Shown here one piece after another: positions 1 to 11,900 of a stretch of 54,277 nucleotides of DNA; the stretch's first letter is position 1; each line of letters starts with the position of its first letter. The notes beneath the pieces were generated by a model. That model made no database searches, had not been told where the DNA came from, and worked only from the letters and a program-made list of their open reading frames with translations. Origin of the DNA: Bacteroidota bacterium (lineage in GTDB: Bacteria > Bacteroidota > Bacteroidia > Bacteroidales > VadinHA17); contig QKGI01000120.1 of NCBI GenBank assembly GCA_003250475.1, forward strand, positions 1 through 54,277, written 5' to 3'. The position numbers were made by a program, and so were the translations under genes.

Positions 1-1356
1 CATGACCCTCATCTTGGCCTGGCTGATAAACGACTTGTGAGTCAGCGGGAACAGTGCCAGCTTAATAATCAGCGTCAGTATAAGTATGATAAGCCCGTAA
101 CTGTCGATGAAGTTGTCAAGGAGGTTGAATATAGGGATGATAACGAACTGGCTGATCCACCTTATTATATTCCTGCCGAGGAACACCAGTTCCTCGAGTT
201 TGAGATCATACTTCTTAAGCAGTGAGAAACTGTTTGGCCCGAAGTAGATCCTCATTTTAACAGCACTGTTTTCACCAGGAGAATATGGCACACCGATCTC
301 TGACTGAAAATACCTGAGATACCTGGATGTCGGGTCGGCATTCGTTGAGGAGACAGTAGCGTTGATGAAGAAGTTCTCCGCTATGAGAACAGATGAAAAG
401 AACTGGTCTTTATATGCTATCCAGTCTGTCTTCATCAGGTTCTCAGTCACCACTTCCTTTTTCTGCCTCTGCCTGGCAGCACCACCCACATCCTCTACCT
501 CTTCCTGGTATACTTTGTATTTAAGGCCGGTGTAGGTATCTTCATTCTGTCTTCCTTTCTCCTGCTGGGGGATATACATTCTCCAGTCGAGCGTAAGCGA
601 AGAGGTGTTTGCAGGTATGATATTTCCAAGCGAGTTGAATCTCGTTTCGAAGCCTATCATATATTCATCAGGGCTGACGGTGTATATATAATCGATGTAA
701 GCCCCGTTCTCAGCTTCCAGCCTCAGGGTAAGGCTTACCGGACCATCGGACGCAACCAGCGGACCGTTATATTCGAGAGGCCTGAAGTAAAGCTCATCTG
801 TCTTTATAGGCTTATTATCGACAGTAAAGAAATTGTACCCGAATACTGTTGAGTCTCCATCGAAAAGCACTACAGGACGTCCATCATATGTCTTGTAGTC
901 TTTCAGCCTGACAGAGTAAGCCTTACCACCTCTCGATGAGACCGTGATGACCATCAGGTCATTTTCAATGACATAAAACTCATTGTTCCCCCTTGAACTG
1001 ACAGCAAAAGCACCGAGGGCCGCACTGTCATTCACTGGTGTCGTAACTGCAGGTGTTGCCTCCGGGACAGTGTCAGAAGCTGATACCTGTCCTGCAACCT
1101 CCTTAGCGGCAGCGCCAAGACCAAGCTTGCTGTTAAGCTCCACCACCCTGTCTTTGGTGTGCTGATCCTTAGGTCTGTAACCCAGTGCCCTGATGTATGC
1201 CTCACGGGCCTGATCATAATTGCCGGCTGTATAGAGAGAATCGGCATACTCAGTCTCTGCCTTGAAGAACTTCCCGGTCCTGTTGTTGTTGTACAGGCTG
1301 AACCCGAGGAAGATCAGGAAGATGAGTACTATGCCGGTTATTGTATTCTTATCCAT
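1..1356 (-). CDS. yidC: Membrane protein insertase YidC, 3' end beyond the window
   Basis: YidC inserts and folds inner-membrane proteins, alone or with SecYEG. The reading frame is open from the ATG at 1356 to the window edge, giving 452 residues. It starts with a membrane segment (about residues 5-22), continues through a large beta-rich periplasmic domain, and reaches the first conserved helix of the insertase core, where LTHKSFISQAKMRV matches the family. The remaining core lies outside the window. The linker after the first helix (about 31-75) reads like one TPR unit (YADSLYTAGNYDQA followed by YIRAL and a Pro), which is unusual at this place. The gene lies 28 nt after pyrG on the same strand and is probably co-transcribed with it. 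Confidence 0.95.
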   Translation of the reverse strand, partial: MDKNTITGIVLIFLIFLGFSLYNNNRTGKFFKAETEYADSLYTAGNYDQAREAYIRALGYRPKDQHTKDRVVELNSKLGLGAAAKEVAGQVSASDTVPEATPAVTTPVNDSAALGAFAVSSRGNNEFYVIENDLMVITVSSRGGKAYSVRLKDYKTYDGRPVVLFDGDSTVFGYNFFTVDNKPIKTDELYFRPLEYNGPLVASDGPVSLTLRLEAENGAYIDYIYTVSPDEYMIGFETRFNSLGNIIPANTSSLTLDWRMYIPQQEKGRQNEDTYTGLKYKVYQEEVEDVGGAARQRQKKEVVTENLMKTDWIAYKDQFFSSVLIAENFFINATVSSTNADPTSRYLRYFQSEIGVPYSPGENSAVKMRIYFGPNSFSLLKKYDLKLEELVFLGRNIIRWISQFVIIPIFNLLDNFIDSYGLIILILTLIIKLALFPLTHKSFISQAKMRVM

Positions 1357-1384
1357 TATTATTTATTTCCCAGTTATTATTTAA

Positions 1385-3001
<1,617 letters not shown>

Positions 3002-3026
3002 TTATTGTTTGCCGGAGATCTTACAA

Positions 3027-5678
3027 TTATTCATCGGACATTGAGCTGTCAATCAGCCTTACTTTTTCTTCAAGAAGTTTTATGTTTTTCCTGGCATCGG
3101 CAATCTTTTCCTCTACCTCCCGGATCATGTTATCTGCGTTTGCTGACTTGGCAAAGAAGCCTATATTGTTTTCCCAGAGCACTATGTCACTCTCAAGCTG
3201 CTTGATCTTGCTGTAGAATTTCTCCCGTTCGTTCCTCACTTTCCTGGCAGCACGCGGGTTTGACCTTGCGCTGTCCACTTTGCTCCTGTATCTCAGTATG
3301 TTTTTATCCTCGTCATCAAGGTTGAGCTTGTCAAACTGCCTGTTAAGGGCATCCTTATAACGTCTTGCAATCTCTTCCTTCCTGTTGAAGGGAACGTATC
3401 CTATTTCTGTCCAGCGTCTCTGTAACTCCTTGAGCTGTTCAAAGGCTTCCTTCAGGTCTTCCCCCGGGTCGAAGGACTCCAGCTCTTCTATTATGGCAAG
3501 CTTGGCCTTGAGATTATCCTCATATGAGGTATCCCTCCCGGCAAAGAACTCCGACTTGCGCGTAAAGAAGGTGTCACAGGCTTTGCGGAATCGCTTCCAT
3601 ATCTTTTCCGAATACTTTTTGGGTACCGGTCCTATATCTTTCCATTCCTTTTGCAGCCTGATGAGCATTTCCGAGGTGTCTTTCCAGTCCGAGCTCTCCT
3701 GGAGCGCTTCGGCTTTCAGGCACAGCTCGGTCTTGAGCTGAAGGTTCCTGACCTGTGTCTCTTTGTTCTCTGCAAAGAAGGCACGTTTCTTTTCGAAAAA
3801 CGTATCACATGCGGCTCTGAACCGCTGGTATATCTTGTTATTGTGCTTTTTCGGCGCGAAACCAATAGTCTTCCACAGCTTCTGGCACTCAAGTATAGCA
3901 TCGGATTTTTCCCTGAAGTCAGAGAAGGTCAGTATCTCTCCCGCTGCAATCTCTTCCACCTTTTCGCATAAGGCTGTCTTGGCATCAAGGTTGCTCTTCT
4001 GTTCATCCTTCTGCTTCTCGAAAAACTCGTGGTGCCTCTTATTGACTTTGGAGGTAGCCTCACGGAACCGTTCCCATATATCATTTTTGTTTTCGTGGGG
4101 CACGGGGCCTATCTCACGCCACCGGTTATGGTATTCCTGCAGCAGCTTGAAGGCATTTATGGCATTGGGCTCAAGAAGCAATTCCTCTGCTTTTTCACAG
4201 AGATCAATCTTTGCCTCAAGGTTCTTTTTCAGATCAAGATCCCTGAGTTCACGGTTTATCTTTATGTAGTCATAGAATATCTCGACGCTGTGGTGATAGT
4301 TCTCCCACAGGTCCTTGACAGCCCCCTGTGGTACTATACCCGTGGCATGCCATTCATTCTGAAGGTTCCTGAATTCCTGAAAGGTCTTGTTTATAGCCTC
4401 TTCCCGGTTTACAAGGTCTTTGATCTGTTCAATGATCTCCAGTTTCTTCCGGAGATTATCCTGTTTCTCACTCTCCTGTATCCTGTTATAGTCGCTCTTC
4501 CTGTTCCTGTAGGTCTCGAGTATTCCTTTAATCCTTGTCTCAAGCTCATCAGGCTCAGGCCTGTAATCCTCAATGTTACCCCCCTCCTTGGCAAAGTTCA
4601 GCCTGTTTTCATTGAATTCGGCTTTGCTCTTCTTGTAGAAGAATTCCTTTATCCTGTTAACATCGTCAACTATCTCCGCAGGAGGTCTGTTCTCCACTAT
4701 CAGTGCGAGGGTTTCAACCAGCTCCTTTCTTGAGAAGCCGCTGTAATCCACTTTAGGTAACTCTATCTCGTCATAGTTCACCTGCTCCTCTTCCGCAGAA
4801 GCTTCTCCTGGTTCTTCTTCAGCACTCTCCCCTGACGGCACATCTTCAGCGTCCGCTTCTTCGCCAGCATCCCCGGCTTTAACAGGCTCGTCCCCAGGTC
4901 CTGCCTGCTGTTCCTCGGTTTCTGTCACCTTAGTGTCAGTGGTCACAGGTGTGGTCTCCCCGGATGACGGCTCCTCCAGTGCAGGTTCCTCTTTCGCTTC
5001 AGGTTCTGCTGCAGGTTCTTCATGTGCCGGCTCTTCCTCTTCGGCAGGTCCGGCTGCAGGTTCTTCACTGGCAGATTCAGACCCGACGCCGGGTTCTGCT
5101 GTTGGCTCTTCCGTTACAGAGTCCTCTTCTACCACGGGTTCTGCTGCAGGCTCTTCATGTACCGGCTCTTCCTCCTCGGCAGGCTCAGCGGCCTGTTCTT
5201 CTTCCCCGGGTGACACATCCTCTGCGACAGGTACGGCAGCAGGTTCTTCACTGACAGATCCGGACCCGACGACGGGTTCTGCTGCAGGCTCTTCCGTTAC
5301 AGAGTCCTCTTCCACCACGGGTTCTGTTACCGGCTCTTCTGGTGCCGGCTCTTCCTCCTCTGCAGGCTCAGCGGCCTGTTCTTCTTCCCCTGGCGGCACA
5401 TCCTCTACTGCAGGTACGGCATCAGCCTCCTCTGTCTCCACAGCAGGATCCTCCGGGTCATGATGTTCACCCACGGGCTCTTCATCCGAAGGTGTATCAT
5501 CAGTCTCACCGGCAGTTTCAGGTGTGTCATCATTTTCTTCTGTCTGCTTCACGGCAACAGGCTCCTCTGGCAGAGCCTTCTCAGGAATAGTGTCTTCCGT
5601 AGATTCGATAGTCTTTTCTTCACCATCGAATTGTTCATCATGAACAGAGTCTTCCGGATTTCTTTTTGTCATCATCAA
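3027..5678 (-). CDS. DUF349-repeat protein with long acidic N-terminal region
   Basis: The 883-residue protein has two very different halves. Residues 1 to about 310 are rich in Glu, Pro, Ala and Thr and are expected to be disordered; they include two near-identical 61-residue repeats (92-152 and 153-213). The second half is helical and carries about five DUF349 units, recognisable by recurring W-x-x-IGxxP motifs (REIGPVPHE, KTIGFAPKK, KDIGPVPKK, TEIGYVPFN), and ends in a coiled coil. The role of DUF349 proteins is not settled. The gene is the first of a probable operon with pyrG and yidC. The start could be any of the first three Met codons. Confidence 0.85.
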   Translation of the reverse strand: MMMTKRNPEDSVHDEQFDGEEKTIESTEDTIPEKALPEEPVAVKQTEENDDTPETAGETDDTPSDEEPVGEHHDPEDPAVETEEADAVPAVEDVPPGEEEQAAEPAEEEEPAPEEPVTEPVVEEDSVTEEPAAEPVVGSGSVSEEPAAVPVAEDVSPGEEEQAAEPAEEEEPVHEEPAAEPVVEEDSVTEEPTAEPGVGSESASEEPAAGPAEEEEPAHEEPAAEPEAKEEPALEEPSSGETTPVTTDTKVTETEEQQAGPGDEPVKAGDAGEEADAEDVPSGESAEEEPGEASAEEEQVNYDEIELPKVDYSGFSRKELVETLALIVENRPPAEIVDDVNRIKEFFYKKSKAEFNENRLNFAKEGGNIEDYRPEPDELETRIKGILETYRNRKSDYNRIQESEKQDNLRKKLEIIEQIKDLVNREEAINKTFQEFRNLQNEWHATGIVPQGAVKDLWENYHHSVEIFYDYIKINRELRDLDLKKNLEAKIDLCEKAEELLLEPNAINAFKLLQEYHNRWREIGPVPHENKNDIWERFREATSKVNKRHHEFFEKQKDEQKSNLDAKTALCEKVEEIAAGEILTFSDFREKSDAILECQKLWKTIGFAPKKHNNKIYQRFRAACDTFFEKKRAFFAENKETQVRNLQLKTELCLKAEALQESSDWKDTSEMLIRLQKEWKDIGPVPKKYSEKIWKRFRKACDTFFTRKSEFFAGRDTSYEDNLKAKLAIIEELESFDPGEDLKEAFEQLKELQRRWTEIGYVPFNRKEEIARRYKDALNRQFDKLNLDDEDKNILRYRSKVDSARSNPRAARKVRNEREKFYSKIKQLESDIVLWENNIGFFAKSANADNMIREVEEKIADARKNIKLLEEKVRLIDSSMSDE
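5040..5405 (-). repeat. Two tandem 183-bp coding repeats in the DUF349 gene
   Basis: Two copies of a 183-bp unit encode residues 92-152 and 153-213. Both begin EDV(P/S)PGEEEQAAEPAEEEEP and both contain VVEEDSVTEEP. A shorter third relic (AEEEEPAHEEPAAEP) follows at about residues 214-228. Because the unit is a multiple of three, gain or loss of copies would keep the frame. Confidence 0.8.
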
Positions 5679-5860
5679 TCCTTTTTCTTCAGTGCTTCAT
5701 TAAAAGGTGACGGTAACATGCCCCCCTTTTTTCAAACCACGAAAATAATGGATTATTGGTAAAACTCAAATCAATACGTTATTTAAATGCATCGCTGGCA
5801 TGGCCGAGGCTTTAAAAATGCTTAATTTTGATGGTTAGCTTAATGACTTAATTATTATCC

Positions 5861-6049
5861 ATGGACAAAAAAGACATAATAATCTACATAGCAGTTTTAA
5901 TGCTTATCGGATTAAGTCTCTACCGCAAGTATGCGAAGAAGAAGGGTGTAACGCCTGGCGGGCAGGTGCAAAAACCTGAAGGGAAAAACAGTCTTCGTGG
6001 AGAGCCTGACGACTACGAACCCTATTCAGGCAGGAAGGATCAGGCATAG
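5861..6049 (+). CDS. Small single-pass membrane protein
   Basis: This 62-residue protein has a charged MDKKD start, one hydrophobic helix (about residues 6-21), a basic YRKYAKKK stretch and a polar, charged tail of about 30 residues. The positive-inside rule suggests that the tail is cytoplasmic. No family was recognised. It lies alone between the divergent DUF349 gene and the end of the convergent ABC exporter gene, which begins at the next base. The ATG, membrane helix and stop are clean, but nothing beyond the reading frame confirms expression. Confidence 0.6.
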   Translation: MDKKDIIIYIAVLMLIGLSLYRKYAKKKGVTPGGQVQKPEGKNSLRGEPDDYEPYSGRKDQA

Positions 6050-8278
6050 TCACCTGCCCATCTCCAGCTGATCGCGGATCAACCTGTAGTAGTTGCCTTT
6101 AAGTTTCGTCAGCTCTTCATGGGTTCCATATTCCGAGACAGCACCTTTATCAAGGACCACTATCCTGTCTGCATGTCGCACCGTACTGAGTCTGTGAGCA
6201 ACAACCACGACCGTTCTGCCCTGGTAAAACCCTGCCAGATTCTGAATGATCATCCTCTCGTTTGATGCATCCAGGGCGCTTGTTGCTTCGTCAAGGAGAA
6301 GAAGCGGTGGTTGCTTGAAGACTACCCTGGCGATCAGTATTCTTTGCTTCTGTCCCTGGCTGAGGCCATGACCGCCCTGTCCTACACGCGTCTGCAACCC
6401 TGCCGGCAGCGTATCGATCAGAGATCCCAGGTTTGCTACGGTGACGGCAAGGTTAACGAGGTCCATATCAGGATCATCTGTTCCGGGAGCGATATTGCCA
6501 AGGATTGTGTCAGGAAATATATAACCTTCCTGCATCACTACCCCGGTCTCCTTCCTGAGCGAACCGACGCTGATCCCGGCAAGATCTGTCCCGCTTATGG
6601 TTATTTTCCCTTCCGAAGGAGGATAGAAACCCATAAGAAGCTTCAGCAGGGTAGTTTTGCCTGAGCCGCTCTCACCAACGACAGCTGTTATCTTCCCTGC
6701 AGGTATTGACAGGTTCATATCTTTCAGTACCCATGGAGATCCCGGCCCTTCATATCTGAACGACAGGCCACTGATATCAATATCGACTACAGGTGGCATC
6801 AGCACTGCCGTAGCCCGGTCACCGTCTTCCTCAGGCTCCATAGCATGTATCTCGGCCAGGCGCTCGAGGCTTATCCTGGCATCCTGTGTTGCTCTCATGA
6901 AACTGACAATCTGTGATACGGGGCCGTTGAGCTGTCCGGTAATAAACTGCACTGCAAGCATCATTCCAAGCGACATAGACCCGTTGATAACCAGTGTGGC
7001 TGAAATGATTGTTATTATGATATTGACAGACTCATGAATAAGCGTGCCGCCGGCAGTCTGGAACTGCAATATCCGTAACCCCCTGATACGGGTACGGTAA
7101 ATCTCCCGTTGATGGTCCTCCCATTCACGCCTGTTGGCAGATTCGTTACCGGCGAGCTTGATCTCCTGCATCCCGTTGACAATGTTTATCATGGTATTGC
7201 TGGCATCAGCCATCTGCATGAACCTGATGTTGTCAAGACGTTCCCTGGCAGGCATGAAGATGGTGACGTACAGGACATAAATGGCTGTGCCGCCAAGGAA
7301 AACGAGCAGGACAGGGATGCTGTATATGCCAAGTACCACACCAAAAACAATAAAGTTAAAGAGTGAGAAGAGAATAGCGAGACTGGAGGATGTAAGATAG
7401 CTCTCTATCCTGTTATTGTCATCTATCCTTTGCAGTATGTCTCCGTTGAGCTTGGTATCGAAGTATGAGATAGGCAGTCCCATAAGCCTTGCCAGAAAAT
7501 CTGAAACAATCCTGATATTCAGCTTTGTCCCGAGGTGCAGCAGCAACCAGCCCCTTGAGAACTCAATGGCCAGGCGCCCGGCTGTCAGTGAGAGTTGTCC
7601 TGCCAGGATCAGATATATCAACCTTAGATTGTTGAATTCTATACCCTTGTCAATTATGGCCTGCGTAAGAAACGGGAAGACAAGCTGTATTGCGCTGCCT
7701 GCTATCAGTCCGGCAATGAGTAATGCTATCTGTTTTCTGTAGGGTCTGAAGTAAGGTAAAAGGAAGCTGAAGCCGCCTTTTGGAGGCGGGTCATCCTGTA
7801 ATTCAGCAAAAGCAGGTCCCGACTCAAGCAACAAAACCATACCCGCCGGCCCGCCGGCAATCTCACCTGAGCCCCATCCTTTCAGGAACTCACCATGTGA
7901 CATCTTCAGCCTTCCGATGGCAGGGTCACTTACCCATACATATCTGTCACTTATCCTGTTTATGACTATAAAGTGGTTCTGACGCCAATGTGCGATGCAT
8001 GGGAATGGAGCATCTGCCACCAACCTGGAAAAAGGCAGCTTTACCCCGGCTGCCCTGAATCCCATGCTCTCGGCTGCAGATTTTAATCCCAGGAACGAGA
8101 CACCTTCACGTGTTATCCAGGCACGTTTTCTGATTGTTTCCAGTGATATGCGCTTACCGTGCCACTGGGCGACCATGCTTATACAAGCGGGCCCGCAGTC
8201 CATTGCATCATATTGTCTTACAAACGGATAGGTCATAACGCGGTTTGCAGTTTGCATTGAAGCGGTAAATATATCCAT
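6050..8278 (-). CDS. Peptidase C39 ABC exporter (PCAT, bacteriocin type)
   Basis: Transporters of this type cut off a double-glycine leader with an N-terminal C39 cysteine protease and export the remaining peptide. All parts are visible in the 742 residues. The C39 domain (about 15-145) has the catalytic Cys in MDCGPACISMV, the His in WRQNHFIVI and the Asp in VSDPAIG. A six-helix ABC membrane domain follows (about 170-445). The ATPase domain (about 495-735) has Walker A GESGSGKTT, signature LSQGQKQR and Walker B LLLLDEATSALD. Possible starts are Met1, Met8 and Met15. The gene is divergent from the ECF sigma gene (99-nt gap). The obvious candidate substrate is the double-glycine peptide at 12189. 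No HlyD-type adaptor gene is in the window. Confidence 0.93.
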   Translation of the reverse strand: MDIFTASMQTANRVMTYPFVRQYDAMDCGPACISMVAQWHGKRISLETIRKRAWITREGVSFLGLKSAAESMGFRAAGVKLPFSRLVADAPFPCIAHWRQNHFIVINRISDRYVWVSDPAIGRLKMSHGEFLKGWGSGEIAGGPAGMVLLLESGPAFAELQDDPPPKGGFSFLLPYFRPYRKQIALLIAGLIAGSAIQLVFPFLTQAIIDKGIEFNNLRLIYLILAGQLSLTAGRLAIEFSRGWLLLHLGTKLNIRIVSDFLARLMGLPISYFDTKLNGDILQRIDDNNRIESYLTSSSLAILFSLFNFIVFGVVLGIYSIPVLLVFLGGTAIYVLYVTIFMPARERLDNIRFMQMADASNTMINIVNGMQEIKLAGNESANRREWEDHQREIYRTRIRGLRILQFQTAGGTLIHESVNIIITIISATLVINGSMSLGMMLAVQFITGQLNGPVSQIVSFMRATQDARISLERLAEIHAMEPEEDGDRATAVLMPPVVDIDISGLSFRYEGPGSPWVLKDMNLSIPAGKITAVVGESGSGKTTLLKLLMGFYPPSEGKITISGTDLAGISVGSLRKETGVVMQEGYIFPDTILGNIAPGTDDPDMDLVNLAVTVANLGSLIDTLPAGLQTRVGQGGHGLSQGQKQRILIARVVFKQPPLLLLDEATSALDASNERMIIQNLAGFYQGRTVVVVAHRLSTVRHADRIVVLDKGAVSEYGTHEELTKLKGNYYRLIRDQLEMGR

Positions 8279-8352
8279 TATTCCCCGATGCGAAGAATCA
8301 GCTGCATGAAAAGTGATACCCCGCCATTTATCTATATCGTTTTCGGAAATGT

Positions 8353-8360
8353 TATATTTG
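8353..8360 (+). promoter_or_regulatory. -7 element upstream of the ECF sigma gene
   Basis: TATATTTG fits the Bacteroidota -7 consensus TAnnTTTG and lies 17 nt before the TTG start of the sigma factor. No clear TTTG -33 partner is visible at the usual distance, so the call is tentative. Confidence 0.45.
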
Positions 8361-8377
8361 TCTTATAAATCGTTTGC

Positions 8378-8944
8378 TTGGCATTATTCAAAAAGTACTC
8401 AGACAGTGACATCATTGATGGCATCAGGAGGCAGGACAGCCGTATCCTTTCCCACCTCTATGATGTATATTTTGAGATGGTGCGGGATCATCTGAGAAAG
8501 AACAGCGGTTCGGATGACGATGTTTACGAAGTGCTCCAGGAGACTGTGGTGATCCTCTACAAGAAAGTTACAGAAGATAATTTCGAACTGACAACCGACC
8601 TGAAAGGGTACTTCTTCGGTGTGGCCAGGAACGTATGGAATGCGCAGCTCCGTTACAGATCGCGCCTTATCTCGCTGGAAACCGACCCTGCGGATGTCGC
8701 CGAGACGGAGGAGCAGTCAGGAGCCGCTCTTGAGCGTATCGTTACACGTTCATTCGGTCTTCTGAAGGAGGACTGCCAGATGGTGCTAAGGCTGTACAGC
8801 CAGGCATATTCTTATGAAGAAATTGCCAGGAAGATGGGATTAAAGAATGAGGCATACGCAAGGAGAAAGAAGTACCTGTGTAAGGAAGCTCTGATGGAGA
8901 TTATCAAGACTGACCCGGAATATCAGGATTTCGGACCCTTATAG
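8378..8944 (+). CDS. ECF-type RNA polymerase sigma factor
   Basis: The 188-residue protein has the two-domain plan of extracytoplasmic-function sigma factors. A region-2-like part (about 9-95) includes the LYDVYFEMVRDHL and DLKGYFFGVARNVW helices. A region-4 helix-turn-helix (about 125-180) includes SQAYSYEEIARKMGLKNEAYARRKK. A TTG start at 8378 is used because an in-frame stop lies at 8366 and the next Met falls inside region 2. The gene is divergent from the C39 exporter, and its last 22 nt overlap the 3' end of the convergent CHAT gene. No classical zinc-binding anti-sigma gene is adjacent; the membrane TPR protein at 12518 is a candidate partner by inference. Confidence 0.88.
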   Translation: MALFKKYSDSDIIDGIRRQDSRILSHLYDVYFEMVRDHLRKNSGSDDDVYEVLQETVVILYKKVTEDNFELTTDLKGYFFGVARNVWNAQLRYRSRLISLETDPADVAETEEQSGAALERIVTRSFGLLKEDCQMVLRLYSQAYSYEEIARKMGLKNEAYARRKKYLCKEALMEIIKTDPEYQDFGPL

Positions 8945-11900
8945 ACTGTTGCCACCAGAAGAGTAGCCACAATCATCAGGATCAGCAGGGATGTATAAAG
9001 CTTGACACGGTTGTACCAGAGTGCGGTATCGTCACCGTAAATTACCAGTGCTGCCCAGTAGTAGGGATGTGATCTCTCCTGATCAGCAGAACGGAGGAAC
9101 CTGAGTCTCGCGTTGCGCAGGGCAGAACTTTTTGTCTGTCCGCTTCTCATATTCTTGTAGAATGAATGCATCACTGCCGATGCCGACATATCCTCAACAG
9201 CCCACATCGACATCACGGCTGAACGGCTGCCGGCATAGAGGAAGCCGCGGGCAAGACTTAGTATACCTTCACCGTTGACAAGCTTTCCTGTCCCGGTATT
9301 ACACGAGCTCAATACAACCATCATAGCTTTTAACGGGGTATTGTATACCTCGTAAGTGTTCAGCATACCGTCATCGGCCTTACCCGGAGACAACGAAAAA
9401 ATCATCTTCGAAAATGTCGGGTGGTTATCATCAACAAGCGTATGCATAGCAAGGTGAATAATCTCAAACTTATGCGCTTCTCTCTTGTAGGTATCTTCCG
9501 TAGCCTCCTTCTCAAGATAAGCCATGCCACCGCACTGATCCACAGCATCCTCAGCCTCCAGAACGGCATAGGGCAGTCCTCTTATCTCCCCCCGGAGGTT
9601 AGGCCAGCTTGCCAGCAGTGAATCACTGATCTCCATCCCGTCGTACGAAGGAGCAAAAGCCAGCAGCCTGTTATTGAGGCTCCGGCTCTTCTCCTGCGTC
9701 TCTGACGAGAGAGTAACACTGTAAATGTAGGAGAAACGGTACTTCTTGAGAGCAAAGGGAGCCTCACGGTAAAGCAGGTCCGGGCTCCGGAATTCTTCGG
9801 TCACCAGTGTTTCAAAAGGTATGTATGAGAGGATGTTGTCAGGAGAGATTACAATCTTCTCCCCTCTCAGGAAAGGAACGACAGGCTCAAGAAGAACCGT
9901 GTAGAGCTCATAGGCCAGGTCCATGAATTCGTTGAATGGCTTGCGCACACTGCTCGTAACAGGCATTTCAGACAGCATCCCTCTGAACCTGGTCAGGGAG
10001 GTGAAAAAAGTGGAGTCGATATCGCGTGTTATGATCTCGGTGTGTTGCAGGTTGGTGACAAAAATAAACAGTCTGTCATCCGTAAGAACATAGCTGAGCA
10101 GGTTGGCCTTGTGTCCGATAACCCTGTTGATATCTGAAAGCGGCGTTACCTCGTTCCTTATCTTCAGGTTATAGTAAGACGGGTAATTCATTTCAAATAC
10201 GTTTACCAGCGAGTCTCTGGACCTTAGGAGGCTGAAAGTGGCACTCTCCCATGTAGCCAGCCGCTGGGTGTCGGGGACTGCCTTTGACTGCTCCGTCACA
10301 ATAAGTTCCTTGTAAAAACCTATCTCCTTCCTGATGTCATTATCAAGCTCCACCAGGTTGGCAGGAAGCGAGAATTTTGCTGCGTTGAATTCCCTCATGG
10401 AGGCGAGGAAGCCGGCCATCTTGCTTCTCTCAGAAAATTCAAAAAGGCCTTCAAGAGATTGCCTGTCACCACTCTGTTTATAGAGACTTGAATAGTCATC
10501 GATCATTCCTGTATAAATCTCTCTTGAGAAAGCACTCAGATCCGTCCGGCTCTCTTCTTCACTCATCTCAAGACGCTGGCGATCATAAAGAGCGGTAATT
10601 CGCCTGCCAGTCTCAATGGCAAGTCGCAGATACCCATTGTCTCCTCTTTCCCTGGCCAGGGCGTTAAGTGATCTGTACCTTACAAGAAGCACGTTCAGGT
10701 CCTCCTGAGAAAAAGCCAGCGACCTTATATCATCACCACCCCTGGTGTTATCAACCAGTTCATCGGTGACTTCCACTATCTTACCGTACATTCCAGCCTC
10801 GAACAAGGTCTGGGTATACCTTCCGATGAGGTATTTCTTCATGGAGACATCCCATGGATTGCTCTTTACGTAATCAAAATATTCATTGTAAAGTTCAAGG
10901 GCTCGTTTTGTATCTCCCGAGCTTGAATTTGCAAACTCCGCAGCCGATGCCAGCATCATGTAATATTCACGGCTTCGTGGTCCGTACACCCTGCTGACGT
11001 TAGCCCGGCCATCCTCAAGCACCTTTTCACCCTCCCCGATACGTCCGTTCTCAGCCAGGAAACCAGCATAGTTTATATACAGAAGATATTTGTCCTGAGT
11101 GTTCTTGCCATCCTGAATTGCCAGCCCCTTTCTGAAATAATCCTCTGCCTCATCAGGCTGACCCAGGCGACGGTAAAGCTGCGATATCGTATTAAGTATA
11201 AGTATCTTTGAATCTGTTTTATCGACAGTGCTCTTATTATATATTCTTAAAGCCTGGCGGCAGTAGACAAGCGACTTGTTAAATTCAGCCACCCGGTAAA
11301 GGCTCAGCCCTATGACCTGGTACAGGTCAGCAGTAACTTCCTGTGTCACCCTGTCAGAATACAGCCTTGCAAGCTCGAGTCCTGCTTCAGCCAAGGCTAT
11401 TGCCTCCCCGGTATCGTTCATTTCAAGCCGTGTACCTGCCAGGTTGAGATAGTTAACAGCCAGCACTGAAGTGTCATTCCCGGCCACCATTCTTCTTACT
11501 TCAAGACCTCTTTTCCCGACGGCATAGGCTCTGTTATAATCTCCTGCGCGCTGAAGGGCAACTGCCATATTACTCAGTCCCAGCGCGTACCTCCTGTCAG
11601 TAACCCCGACCTTCTCCCTGTATTCCAATGACCGGGAAAAGTAGTCCACCGCCTTGCGGTACATGTTTGTCTGAAGGTAATGATGTCCTGCAAAATAGTA
11701 GGCATTGGAAAGCAGCAAGGTATCCGTGATATTGTTCTCAGCGATGATACCCTCAATCTGAGATGTAAAAAACGAGGTACCTGGTTTAATATTCTTCGAT
11801 TCCAGAGCGACAGCCAGGGAATCGGTCAGCATACTGAGCCTTGAGCCGGCACCGTTGTCAGCTCCATTTTCCTTTGTATCATTTGTAACCCCAGCCAAAT

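Noticed and set aside
4933-5463. 176-residue Ser/Gly/Ala-rich frame on the plus strand
   Set aside because: It is the complement of the Glu/Pro/Ala repeats in the DUF349 gene; its composition follows from that code and it has no start or family features.
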